From Acidovorax sp. NCPPB 4044 (GTDB lineage: Bacteria; Pseudomonadota; Gammaproteobacteria; Burkholderiales; Burkholderiaceae_C): a DNA stretch of 64,000 nt. Numbering within the stretch: the first letter of the stretch is position 1; the number at the start of each line of letters is the position of its first letter. The stretch lies in NCBI RefSeq assembly GCF_028069655.1, contig NZ_JAMCOS010000001.1, positions 92,001 to 156,000 of the forward strand, in the 5' to 3' direction. The notes beneath the pieces are model-generated. The model did no database searches and was not told the DNA's origin. It saw only the letters and a list, made by a program, of their open reading frames with translations. Positions 43,407-51,546 of the stretch are shown here, piece after piece. Position numbers and translations under genes: made by a program.

Positions 43407-44723
43407 TCAGCCCGCGGCTGCGCGGGGCGCGGCCTGCCGGTGCCCGGCCGCCGTCTTGTAGTCGCGCACCCATCCGGCCAGCACCGCCGGGTCGAGCACG
43501 TCCCCGATGCGCTCGAAGCCCCCGGGCGCACGCTCTTCCACCATGTCGAGGATGGCGTCCAGCCCCTCGGCGCGGTTGAGCTCCACGATGCGTGCCGTCA
43601 TCGGGCGGCGGCCGGCTTCGTAGGCGTCGAGGGCTGCGGGCAGGTCGTGGGGGTGCAGGGCCAGCGCGTCGGCGATCGCACGCGCGTCCAGCAGCGCCTG
43701 GGTGGCGCCGTTGGAGCCGATCGGGTACATCGGGTGGGCGGCATCGCCCAGCAGCGTCACGCCCCGGCCCTGGCGCCACTGCGGCAGCGGATCGCGGTCC
43801 ACCATGGGCCATTCGAGGATCTGGGTGGCCTCTGCGATGAGGCCGGGCACGTCCACGAAGCCGAAGCGCCAGCTGCCGAAGGTGGGCAGCAGGTCGTCCA
43901 CGGAGCCGGGACGGCTCCAGTCCTCGCGGCCGGGCGCCTCCAGGCCGCCGCCGAAGCCGTCCTCGCGCAGCCGGCGGTCGGCCACCCAGTTGATGAGCTG
44001 CAGGCCGTCGGCGCGCGGCGGGGCGATGGGATAGACCACGAACTTCGCGCGGCGATGCCCCGCCTGCACCATGGTGCGGCCGTCCAGGAAGGGCCGGGCC
44101 CAGGTGGTGCCGCGCCACATCATCATGCCGTTCCATCGCGGAGCGCCCTCGTGGGGATGGAACTGCCGCCGCAGGGCCGAGTGGATGCCGTCCGCTCCGA
44201 TCAGCAGATCGCAGCGCAGCGCGGCCGTGCCGCCGTCCGCGAGATCGGCCTGCGCCAGCACACGGCCGTCCGCTTCCTGCACGCAGCCCGTGACGCGGGT
44301 GCCGGCACGCACCTGGTGTGCGCCCAGCCGCTGCAGGCAGGTGTTCCACAGCAGCATCTGCAGATCGCCGCGGTGCACGCTGAACTGCGGGTGGCTGTAG
44401 CCCGCTTCGGCGCCGCGCAGGTCTTCGTAGATCGGCTGGCCATGGCGGTTGGCGAACACCAGCGCCCGCGTGCGCACGGCCATGCTGTCCAGCGCGGGCA
44501 ACAGGCCCACGCTGTCCAGTACCTCCACGGCATGCGGCAGCAGGTTGATGCCCACGCCCAGCGGCTGGGGCCGCGCGGCGGCCTCGCAGACGGTGACCCG
44601 GTGCCCCTGTTCGTGCAGCGCCAGCGCGGCGGCCAGGCCGCCGATGCCGCCGCCGGCGATCACGATGTCCAGGGGGCGCGGCGTCGGATCAGCGGCGGGG
44701 GGCGTGGTGGGGGAGGTGGTCAT
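43407..44723 (-). CDS. FAD-dependent aromatic hydroxylase (salicylate-hydroxylase/PhzS type)
   Basis: A 438-residue flavoprotein monooxygenase. FAD motifs: IVIAGGGIGGLAAALALHEQGHRVTVCE at the N-terminus, the DG motif CDLLIGADGIHSALR, and GVTLLGDAAHPMYPIGSNGATQALLDA. The last is typical of single-component group A hydroxylases that use NAD(P)H. The downstream -SNGATQA variant is seen in PhzS-like and zeaxanthin epoxidase-like members. It is divergent from a MarR gene whose palindromic operator lies in the 75-base gap, so it is probably induced by an aromatic ligand. Confidence 0.9.
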   Translation of the reverse strand: MTTSPTTPPAADPTPRPLDIVIAGGGIGGLAAALALHEQGHRVTVCEAAARPQPLGVGINLLPHAVEVLDSVGLLPALDSMAVRTRALVFANRHGQPIYEDLRGAEAGYSHPQFSVHRGDLQMLLWNTCLQRLGAHQVRAGTRVTGCVQEADGRVLAQADLADGGTAALRCDLLIGADGIHSALRRQFHPHEGAPRWNGMMMWRGTTWARPFLDGRTMVQAGHRRAKFVVYPIAPPRADGLQLINWVADRRLREDGFGGGLEAPGREDWSRPGSVDDLLPTFGSWRFGFVDVPGLIAEATQILEWPMVDRDPLPQWRQGRGVTLLGDAAHPMYPIGSNGATQALLDARAIADALALHPHDLPAALDAYEAGRRPMTARIVELNRAEGLDAILDMVEERAPGGFERIGDVLDPAVLAGWVRDYKTAAGHRQAAPRAAAG

Positions 44724-44762
44724 GGCAGCGGTTCGCAGGTGAGCGTCTCAGGGTCTTGCCGC

Positions 44763-44807
44763 TTGACGCCGATCAATGTGTGCTTCTATTGTTGCGCCAT
44801 GCAACAA
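44763..44807 (+). promoter_or_regulatory. MarR promoter and palindromic operator
   Basis: TTGACG (44763-44768), 16-base spacer, TCTATT (44785-44790). The palindrome TTGTTGC-GCCAT-GCAACAA occupies 44789-44807, covering the end of the -10, the predicted transcription start and the ATG. That is a typical MarR site and would give autorepression. Confidence 0.78.
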
Positions 44808-45371
44808 AATCCACGCTCCGCAAAAACCCGTGGTGATGCCGCACGGCCCGGCACGGCGCCTCCCTGTCCCCGAACGGCGCAGGTGCATGCGCCCGTACCG
44901 CCCGGCGACGTGCCCGAAGGGCCGTTGCGGCCCCTGCCCGGCCTGCGCTACGGCGTGCTCGATGCGCTCATGGGGTATGCGCTGCGCCGCGCGCAGAACG
45001 CGCTCTACCTGGATTTCCAGCGGGCCGTGGGGGGCGACGTGAGCCCGCAGCGGTTTGCCGCGCTGGTGCTGGTGGTGGGCAATCCGGGCCTGCGCCAGGG
45101 CCTGCTGGCCGAAGCCATGGGGCTGCACCGCAGCGGCGGCATGCGCCTCGTGGACTGGCTGGTCCGGCAGGGTTGGGTGCAGCGCGAGGCCGACCCGCAG
45201 GATCGCCGCTCCTGGACACTGCGCCCCACCCCGGCGGGCGAGGCGGCGCTGGCGGCGATTTCTGCCCGCGTGCAGGCGCACGATGCCGCGATGCTCGCCG
45301 CGCTCGGGCCGGAGGGCGCGGCGCTGCGGCCCCTGCTGGATCGGCTGGCCCGCACGGAGAACCCGGGCTGA
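44799..45371 (+). CDS. MarR-family transcriptional regulator
   Basis: A 190-residue winged-helix regulator. A long polar N-terminal extension of about 45 residues precedes the domain. The DNA-binding part contains GLRQGLLAEAMGLHRSGGMRLVDWLVRQGWVQREADPQDRRSWTLRPTPAG, given here as its end motifs only: RLVDWL and DPQDRRSW. No ribosome-binding site precedes the ATG at 44799, which is inside the operator, so the mRNA may be leaderless; a later start would cut into the extension. It is divergent from the flavin hydroxylase. Confidence 0.87.
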   Translation: MQQNPRSAKTRGDAARPGTAPPCPRTAQVHAPVPPGDVPEGPLRPLPGLRYGVLDALMGYALRRAQNALYLDFQRAVGGDVSPQRFAALVLVVGNPGLRQGLLAEAMGLHRSGGMRLVDWLVRQGWVQREADPQDRRSWTLRPTPAGEAALAAISARVQAHDAAMLAALGPEGAALRPLLDRLARTENPG

Positions 45372-45450
45372 AGGCGCACCCCGGTGCCGCGAAGGACCGG
45401 TGGGCAGCGTGCCCGTCCGGCATGATTCGACCCCCAAAGGAGACGACAAC

Positions 45451-46473
45451 ATGGCTATGAATTCCTCGCGGGCGCCGGCCCGCACCGTGCCGCCCGCGGG
45501 CCTCCGCCGCCGCGAGGCCGGCCTCGCGATGGCCGCGCTGTGCCTCGGCGCGGGCGGGCCCGCCGCGGCGCAGCAGGGCGTGCAGCGCATCCTGGTCGGC
45601 TTCCCGGCGGGGGGCTCCATCGATGTGGTGGCGCGCCGGCTCGCGGAGAGCTGGCGCGCGCGCACCGGCGCGACCACCGTGGTCGAATCCCGCGTCGGCG
45701 CGGGGGGCCGCATCGCGCTCGCCGCGCTCAAGGACGCACCGCCCGACGGGCTCACGATGGTGCTGAGCCCATCGTCCATGCTCACGATCTATCCGCACGT
45801 CTACCAGCGCCTGCAGTACCGGCCGGCCACCGATTTCGCCGCCGTGGCGCCGGTCGCGCTGTCCACCTGCGGCTTCATGGTGGGCCCCAAGGTGCCCGAG
45901 TCGGTGAAGACCCTGCGCCAGTTCGCCGACTGGACCCGGGGCCGCACCGAGCCCGAGGGCTACGCGTCGCCGGCCGCCGGGGCCATGCCGCATTTCATCG
46001 GCAACCAGTTCGCGCGTGCCGCCGGCATCGCGCTCACGCACGTGCCCTACCGCGGCGCGGCGCCGGGGCTGCAGGACCTGATGGGCGGGCAGGTGGCCTC
46101 GGGCTGCTTCAGCGTGGGCGACTGCCTGCCGCACATTCCCACGGGCCGCGTGCGCGTGCTGGCGGTGAGCGACACGCGCCGTTCGCGCTTCCTGCCCGAT
46201 GTGCCCACGTTCGCCGAGCAGGGCTTCGCCGGCATCCAGGGTGTGGAAAGCTACGGCCTCTACCTGCCCGCGCGGGCGCCCGCCGCGGTGGTGGAGCGCT
46301 GGGCCGAAGCCGCCCGGCAGGCGGTGCGCGATCCGGCGGTGGTGGAATCGCTCGCCAAGCTGGGCTTCGAGCCCGCCTCGGGCACGCCCGAGGAATTCAC
46401 GCGCCAGTTGGCCCAGGAACGCGACCGCTGGGCGCCGGTGGTGGCCGCCTCGGGCTTCTCGTCGGAGGAGTAG
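45451..46473 (+). CDS. Bug-family substrate-binding protein
   Basis: A 340-residue periplasmic receptor with a signal peptide (about residues 18-41, AGLAMAALCLGAGGPAAA) and the Bug core: ILVGFPAGGSIDVVARRLAE, VVESRVGAGG and APPDGLTMVLS. AAAGGAG lies 10 bases before the ATG at 45451. It follows the MarR gene by 79 bases in the same direction, so it may be part of that regulon; this is possible, not shown. No membrane partner genes are adjacent. Confidence 0.92.
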   Translation: MAMNSSRAPARTVPPAGLRRREAGLAMAALCLGAGGPAAAQQGVQRILVGFPAGGSIDVVARRLAESWRARTGATTVVESRVGAGGRIALAALKDAPPDGLTMVLSPSSMLTIYPHVYQRLQYRPATDFAAVAPVALSTCGFMVGPKVPESVKTLRQFADWTRGRTEPEGYASPAAGAMPHFIGNQFARAAGIALTHVPYRGAAPGLQDLMGGQVASGCFSVGDCLPHIPTGRVRVLAVSDTRRSRFLPDVPTFAEQGFAGIQGVESYGLYLPARAPAAVVERWAEAARQAVRDPAVVESLAKLGFEPASGTPEEFTRQLAQERDRWAPVVAASGFSSEE

Positions 46474-46619
46474 TACGGCGGCCTCCGGAAGGAGGAGATG
46501 GGGACGGGGGAAGCGGTTCCGGGGCGCACTAGAATCCGCCGATCCGGGACAACAGCCTCCCGTCCCGCGAGGGTAGACGGTGTCCCGTCCAAGCGCTGGA
46601 GCGACTCATCGGAGTTTCC

Positions 46620-47993
46620 ATGGACACCCTGCCGCCCACCGCCGCCGCCGATCCGGCGCGCGCCCATCCCCATGCCGTCTCCCTGCCCGAAGCCCTGCGC
46701 TTCTGGCTGAAGCTCGGGTTCATCAGCTTCGGCGGTCCGGCCGGCCAGATCGCGCTCATGCACGACGAGCTGGTGGAGCGCCGCCGCTGGATTTCGGAGC
46801 GGCGGTTCCTGCATGCCCTCAACTACTGCATGCTGCTGCCCGGGCCCGAGGCGCAGCAGCTCGCCACCTACCTCGGCTGGCTGCTGCACCGCACCTGGGG
46901 CGGGATCCTGGCGGGGGTGCTCTTCGTGCTGCCGTCGCTGTTCATCATGCTGGCCCTGGGCTGGCTGTACATGGCCCATGGCAGCGCGCCCGCGGTGGCG
47001 GGCGTCTTCTACGGCATCAAGCCGGCCGTGACGGCGCTGGTGGCGCAGGCCGCCGTGCGCTTGGGCTCGCGGTCGCTGCGCAACGGCTGGCTGGCGGCGA
47101 TCGCCGTCGCCGCCTTCGTGGCGCTGTTCGCTTTCGATGTGCCGTTCCCCGCGATCGTGGTGGCCGCGGCCGTGCTGGGCCATGCGGGGGGGCGATGGCG
47201 TCCCGGGGCCTTCGGGGCGGGGGGTGGCCCCGCGGCGGCAGGGCCTGCGGGGCGGGCCGCGACGGACAGGGGCGCGCTCATCGACGACGACACGCCCGCA
47301 CCGCCCCATGCGCAGTTCTCGTGGCGGCGGCTGCGCAACGTGCTCGCGGCCGGGCTGGGGCTCTGGCTCCTCGCCATGGGAGGCCTGTGCGCGGTGTACG
47401 GCTGGAGCGCGGTCCTCGTGCAGATGGGGTGGTTCTTCACCAAGGCGGCGCTGATGACCTTCGGGGGCGCCTATGCGGTGCTGCCGTATGTCTACCAGGG
47501 CGCCGTCGAGCATTTCCACTGGATCACGCCGGCCCAGATGATCGACGGCCTGGCGCTGGGCGAGACCACGCCGGGGCCGCTCATCATGGTGGTGTCGTTC
47601 GTCGCCTTCGTCGGCGGCTGGACGCGGGCGCTCTTCGGCCCCGACGCGCCGATGCTCGCCGGGGCGGCCGCGGCCGTGGTGGTGACCTTCTTCACCTTCC
47701 TGCCCTCGTTCGTCTTCATCCTGCTGGGCGGGCCGTTCATCGAATCCACGCACGGCAACCTCCGGTTCACGGCGCCCCTTTCGGGCATCACCGCGGCGGT
47801 GGTCGGCGTCATCGTGAACCTGGCCGTGTTCTTCGCCTGGCACGTCTTCTGGCCGCACGGGCTGCACGGCGGCATCGACGTGCCCTCGGTGCTGATCGGC
47901 CTGGCGGCGGCGGTCGCGCTGATGCGCTACCGGGTGGGGGTCATCCCCGTGATCCTCGCCGCCGGGGCCGCGGGCTTCGCCTTCCGGCTGTGA
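46620..47993 (+). CDS. chrA: Chromate transporter, two-domain (long) ChrA type
   Basis: 457 residues with about ten to twelve membrane segments, made of two homologous halves. The N-terminal signature is FISFGGPAGQIALMHDELVE and the C-terminal half has LMTFGGAYAVLPYVYQ and GETTPGPLIMVVSFV. CHR proteins export chromate or related oxyanions using the membrane potential. CGGAG precedes the ATG, and TAGAAT about 85 bases upstream is a likely -10. No chrB-type regulator is nearby. Confidence 0.92.
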   Translation: MDTLPPTAAADPARAHPHAVSLPEALRFWLKLGFISFGGPAGQIALMHDELVERRRWISERRFLHALNYCMLLPGPEAQQLATYLGWLLHRTWGGILAGVLFVLPSLFIMLALGWLYMAHGSAPAVAGVFYGIKPAVTALVAQAAVRLGSRSLRNGWLAAIAVAAFVALFAFDVPFPAIVVAAAVLGHAGGRWRPGAFGAGGGPAAAGPAGRAATDRGALIDDDTPAPPHAQFSWRRLRNVLAAGLGLWLLAMGGLCAVYGWSAVLVQMGWFFTKAALMTFGGAYAVLPYVYQGAVEHFHWITPAQMIDGLALGETTPGPLIMVVSFVAFVGGWTRALFGPDAPMLAGAAAAVVVTFFTFLPSFVFILLGGPFIESTHGNLRFTAPLSGITAAVVGVIVNLAVFFAWHVFWPHGLHGGIDVPSVLIGLAAAVALMRYRVGVIPVILAAGAAGFAFRL

Positions 47994-48018
47994 GCGGTGC
48001 GCGGCCCGGTGCCGTCCA

Positions 48019-48735
48019 TCAAGCCCGGGCCGGAATCTCCAGCCCGCGCGCCACGGCGGGCCGCGCCACGAAGGCGTCCAGCACCCGGCGCACGTTCGGG
48101 AAGCGGTCGAACTCCACCAGATCGCCGGCTTCGTAGAAGCCCACGAGGTTGCGCACCCACGGGAAGACCGCGATGTCGGCGATGGTGTAGTCGCTGCCCA
48201 CCATCCAGGCGCGGCCGTCGGCCAGGTGGCGGTCCAGCACGCCGAGCAGGCGCTTCGTCTCGGCCACGTAGCGGTCGCGCGGCCGCTTGTCCTCGTAGTC
48301 CTTGCCGGCGAACTTGTGGAAGAAGCCGAGTTGGCCGAACATCGGCCCGACCCCGCCCATCTGCCACATCAGCCACTGCAGGGCCGCATAGCGCTGCGCG
48401 CCGGCCGGCGCGAGGAAGCGGCCGGTCTTGTCGGCCAGGTAGACCAGGATGGCGCCGGACTCGAACAGCGCGAGCGGCTGGCCGCCGGGGCCATTGGGGT
48501 CCAGGATGGCGGGGATCTTGTTGTTGGGGTTGAGCGAGAGGAATTCGGGCGAGGTCTGGTCGTCCTGGTCGAAGCGCACCAGGTGCGCCTCGTAGGGCAG
48601 GCCGGTCTCCTCCAGCAGGATCGACACCTTCACGCCGTTGGGCGTCGGCAGCGAATAGAGCTGCAGCCGGTCGGGATGGCGGGCGGGCCATTTGCGCGTG
48701 ATCGGAAAGGCGGCGAGGGCGTCGTCGTCGGTCAT
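48019..48735 (-). CDS. Glutathione S-transferase (YfcG/Ure2-like)
   Basis: A 238-residue soluble enzyme. The N-terminal thioredoxin-like domain has the glutathione-binding [18 protein letters not shown] and NPNNKIPAI followed by the [10 protein letters not shown] motif. The C-terminal helical domain has the N-capping-like [13 protein letters not shown]. The SPTPNG and NPNNKIPAI features are typical of the Nu/YfcG class, which has disulfide-bond reductase activity in E. coli. AGGAG lies before the ATG at 48735. Single-gene unit, convergent with chrA. Confidence 0.92.
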   Translation of the reverse strand: MTDDDALAAFPITRKWPARHPDRLQLYSLPTPNGVKVSILLEETGLPYEAHLVRFDQDDQTSPEFLSLNPNNKIPAILDPNGPGGQPLALFESGAILVYLADKTGRFLAPAGAQRYAALQWLMWQMGGVGPMFGQLGFFHKFAGKDYEDKRPRDRYVAETKRLLGVLDRHLADGRAWMVGSDYTIADIAVFPWVRNLVGFYEAGDLVEFDRFPNVRRVLDAFVARPAVARGLEIPARA

Positions 48736-48873
48736 CGGGGCTCCTGAAAACGTGGGAAGGGGGTGCGGCTGCCGGCCGTGCACCGGGGACGGCGCGGGCC
48801 GGAGGGCGGGCCGCCATCATCGCGCGGCGGCCCGCCCCTTGCCCGCGCGGGGCCATGCCCCGGCCGGCGCAAC

Positions 48874-48879
48874 GATAAT
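48874..48879 (+). promoter_or_regulatory. -10 element of dapF, leaderless configuration
   Basis: GATAAT ends 7 bases before the dapF ATG. Transcription would begin at or within about two bases of the start codon. No ribosome-binding site is seen. Confidence 0.55.
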
Positions 48880-48886
48880 CCCGCGG

Positions 48887-49765
48887 ATGCAGATCCGCTT
48901 CACCAAGATGCAGGGCGCGGGCAACGATTTCGTCGTGCTCGACGAAACGCAGCACCGCCTGGGACTCACGCCCGCGCAGTACCGCTTCCTGGCCGACCGC
49001 CACTTCGGCGTCGGCGCCGACCAGATCCTCACGGTGCGGCCCTCGCCCGCCGAAGGGCTCGATTTCGAGTACGTGATCCACAACGCCGACGGCGGCGAGG
49101 TGGAGCAGTGCGGCAACGGCGCACGGTGCTTCGCGCGCTACGTGCGCGACAAGGGCCTCACCGCCAAGGACACCATCCGCGTGCAGACGCTGGCCGGCGT
49201 GATCGCCCCCCGCCTCACGGACGACGGCCGCGTCACCGTGGACATGGGGCGCCCGCGCTTCGCCCCCGAAGACCTGCCCTTCGATGCCTCGGGCCTGGAG
49301 CCGGTGGCCCAGGGTTCAGGGCAAAAGTGGTCGCTTGCCGCCGATTCCATTGAAGAGTTTGCTCCTATATTGATAGCAATCGTGTCCATGGGCAATCCGC
49401 ACGCCGTGCAGCTCGTGGACGACGTGGACACCGCGCCCGTCGCGCGCACCGGCCCCGCCATCGAGGGGCACCCGCGGTTCCCGCAGCGCGTGAACGCCGG
49501 CTACCTGCAGGTCGTGGACCGCGCCCACGTGCGGCTGCGCGTGTACGAGCGCGGCGCGGGCGAGACGCTCGCCTGCGGCACGGGCGCCTGCGCGGCCGTG
49601 GCCGCCGGCATCCGCCTGGGGCTGCTCGATGCGCGCGTGGACGTGCAGACGCGCGGCGGCCTGCTCACCATCGCCTGGAGCGGGGACCCCGCCGATCCGG
49701 TCTTCATGACCGGCCCGGCCACCACCGTCTTCGAAGGCCAGATCGACATTCCCGACGCACCATGA
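48887..49765 (+). CDS. dapF: Diaminopimelate epimerase with a repeat-derived insert
   Basis: Converts LL- to meso-diaminopimelate for lysine and peptidoglycan. 292 residues, about 18 more than E. coli. The two catalytic cysteines are in [12 protein letters not shown] and [14 protein letters not shown]. Residues about 150-165 ([16 protein letters not shown]) are encoded by a copy of the dispersed palindromic repeat and sit between PFDASGLEP and VSMGNPH, where other DapF proteins are shorter. The stop overlaps the next gene's start by 4 bases. Start ATG at 48887 has no ribosome site but a GATAAT 7 bases ahead. Confidence 0.95.
   Translation: MQIRFTKMQGAGNDFVVLDETQHRLGLTPAQYRFLADRHFGVGADQILTVRPSPAEGLDFEYVIHNADGGEVEQCGNGARCFARYVRDKGLTAKDTIRVQTLAGVIAPRLTDDGRVTVDMGRPRFAPEDLPFDASGLEPVAQGSGQKWSLAADSIEEFAPILIAIVSMGNPHAVQLVDDVDTAPVARTGPAIEGHPRFPQRVNAGYLQVVDRAHVRLRVYERGAGETLACGTGACAAVAAGIRLGLLDARVDVQTRGGLLTIAWSGDPADPVFMTGPATTVFEGQIDIPDAP
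49334..49381. repeat. Dispersed palindromic repeat, copy 3 (inside dapF)
   Basis: GCCGCCGATTCCATTGAA then GAGTTTGCT, and ATTGATAGCAA at the end. It matches the 27398 and 54559 copies over its whole length with changes that keep the dapF frame open. In place of the usual GAATAGTTT, with its in-frame TAG, it reads GAAGAGTTT. Confidence 0.85.
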
Positions 49766-50463
49766 CCACACCGCATTCCCCCGCCCACGCCGTGCCGCCC
49801 ATCACCGAGGACGACATCGCCGAATTCCTCGCCAATACCCCGGGCTTCTTCGAGCGCCATGCCGAGCTGCTGACCGGCGTGACCCTGACCAGCCCGCACG
49901 GCCAGCGCGCCGTGAGCCTGCAGGAGCGCCAGGCCGAGATGCTGCGCGAGAAGATCAAGGGTCTGGAGCAGCGCATCATGGAAATGGTGCGCCACAGCCA
50001 CGAGAACACCGCCATCGCGCAGAAGATCCACCACTGGACGCGCGAACTCGCCCAGGCCAGCGATCCGGCCATGCTGCCCCACCGCGTGGAGCAGGGCATC
50101 CGCCGCCTCTTCGACGTGCCGCAGGCCGCGCTGCGCCTCTGGGACCTGTCGCCGCAGTACGCCGGGGCGCCGTTCGCCCAGGGCGCGAGCGCCGACGCGC
50201 GTTCGTTCGCCACCTCGCTCACCCAGCCGTTCTGCGGCCCCAACCTCGGCTTCGAGCCCGCGGGCTGGCTGCCGGACGCCGGCCAGGTGCAGTCGGTGGC
50301 GCTGCTGCCGCTGCGCGAAGGCGCGCTCGACGGCGATGCGCCGGCCTTCGGCCTGCTGGTGCTGGGCTCGCCCGACGAGAAGCGTTTCGACGCGACCATG
50401 GGCACCGACTTCCTGGCCCGCATGGCCGAACTGGCCAGCGCGGCCCTCTCGCGCCTGCGCTGA
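49762..50463 (+). CDS. DUF484 family protein
   Basis: A 233-residue cytoplasmic protein of the DUF484 (GAF-like) family, with [24 protein letters not shown] at the N-terminus. A predicted coiled coil follows ([22 protein letters not shown]), then a GAF-like domain ending in [18 protein letters not shown]. It sits between dapF and xerC, the conserved order in many proteobacteria, overlapping dapF by 4 bases. Function unknown; possibly linked to chromosome dimer resolution by position. Confidence 0.9.
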   Translation: MTTPHSPAHAVPPITEDDIAEFLANTPGFFERHAELLTGVTLTSPHGQRAVSLQERQAEMLREKIKGLEQRIMEMVRHSHENTAIAQKIHHWTRELAQASDPAMLPHRVEQGIRRLFDVPQAALRLWDLSPQYAGAPFAQGASADARSFATSLTQPFCGPNLGFEPAGWLPDAGQVQSVALLPLREGALDGDAPAFGLLVLGSPDEKRFDATMGTDFLARMAELASAALSRLR

Positions 50464-50479
50464 GGCCGAAGAAAGCCCC

Positions 50480-51499
50480 ATGGCGAAGAGCGCGCCTGCG
50501 CAAGGCCTGCCGCCCGGCGAAGACGCCGCGGCGGCCGTGCCGCAGCCCGTGCCCGATCCCGAGGTGCTGCGCTACCTGGAGCACGTGCGGGTCGAGAAGC
50601 GCCTCGCGGCGCGCACCGTCACGCTCTACACGCTCGACCTGCAGCGGCTCGCCGCCCAGGCGCGCGAGGCCGGCGTGCCGCTGCTGCGGCTGCAGACCGC
50701 GCACATCCGCCGCTTCGTGGCGCAGATGCACGGCGGCGGCCGCAGCGGGCGGGGCATCGCGCTGATCCTCTCGGGCTGGCGCGGGTTCTTCACCTGGGCC
50801 GCGCGCCAGGGCCTCGTGCCCCACAACCCCGTGCAGGGCGTGCGCGCGCCGCGTGCCCCCAAGCCGCTGCCCAAGGCGCTCGGCGTGGACGACGCGGTGC
50901 GGCTGGCGGAGTTCGAGGGATCGTCCGGCACCGACCCCTGGCTGGAGGCGCGCGACGCGGCGATGGTCGAGCTGCTCTATGGCTGCGGCCTGCGCGTGGG
51001 CGAACTCGCGGGGCTCGACGCCGTGCCCGGGCCGGACACGCAGCGCGACGGCCGGGGCTGGGTCGATCTGGAAGCCGGCGAGGCGCACGTGTTCGGCAAG
51101 GGCTCCAAGCGGCGCAGCGTACCCGTGGGGTCGGCCGCGCTCGAAGCGCTGCGCGCCTGGCTCGCGGTGCGGCTGCAGCCCTTCGGCAGCCGGGCGGATG
51201 GGGCCGAGGCGGCGCTCTTCCTGGGCCGGCGCGGGGCGCGGCTCACGGGCCAGTCGATCTGGTCACGGCTGCGCCAGCGCAGCCAGCTCGCGGGCCTGTC
51301 CACGCCCGTGCACCCGCACATGCTGCGCCATTCCTTCGCCAGCCACCTGCTGCAGTCCAGCGGCGACCTGCGTGCCGTGCAGGAGCTGCTGGGCCACGCC
51401 AACATCACCACCACCCAGGTCTATACGCGGCTGGATTTCCAGCACCTCGCCAAGGTCTACGACGCGGCCCACCCGCGTGCCCGGCGCAAGCCGGGCTGA
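50480..51499 (+). CDS. xerC: Tyrosine recombinase XerC
   Basis: A 339-residue recombinase that resolves chromosome dimers at dif together with XerD at the division septum. The N-terminal SAM-like core-binding domain is followed by the catalytic domain with Arg in CGLRVGEL, Lys in GKGSKRRSVP, HPHMLRHSFASHLL, LGHANITTTQVYT and the nucleophilic Tyr in the last. A longer-than-usual linker (about residues 165-185, DAVPGPDTQRDGRGWVDLE) is present. ATG at 50480 is 16 bases after the DUF484 gene; the operon order dapF-DUF484-xerC is conserved. Confidence 0.95.
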   Translation: MAKSAPAQGLPPGEDAAAAVPQPVPDPEVLRYLEHVRVEKRLAARTVTLYTLDLQRLAAQAREAGVPLLRLQTAHIRRFVAQMHGGGRSGRGIALILSGWRGFFTWAARQGLVPHNPVQGVRAPRAPKPLPKALGVDDAVRLAEFEGSSGTDPWLEARDAAMVELLYGCGLRVGELAGLDAVPGPDTQRDGRGWVDLEAGEAHVFGKGSKRRSVPVGSAALEALRAWLAVRLQPFGSRADGAEAALFLGRRGARLTGQSIWSRLRQRSQLAGLSTPVHPHMLRHSFASHLLQSSGDLRAVQELLGHANITTTQVYTRLDFQHLAKVYDAAHPRARRKPG

Positions 51500-51546
51500 G
51501 ACGGCGCGCCGCCCCCTCCGGGCGGCGGACGCCTCGCGCCCTGTCT

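Noticed and set aside
40923..44798. Long plus-strand open frame reading into the MarR gene
   Set aside because: It is antisense to three clear minus-strand genes and low in coding character. Only the last 190 codons (from 44799) are a real gene.
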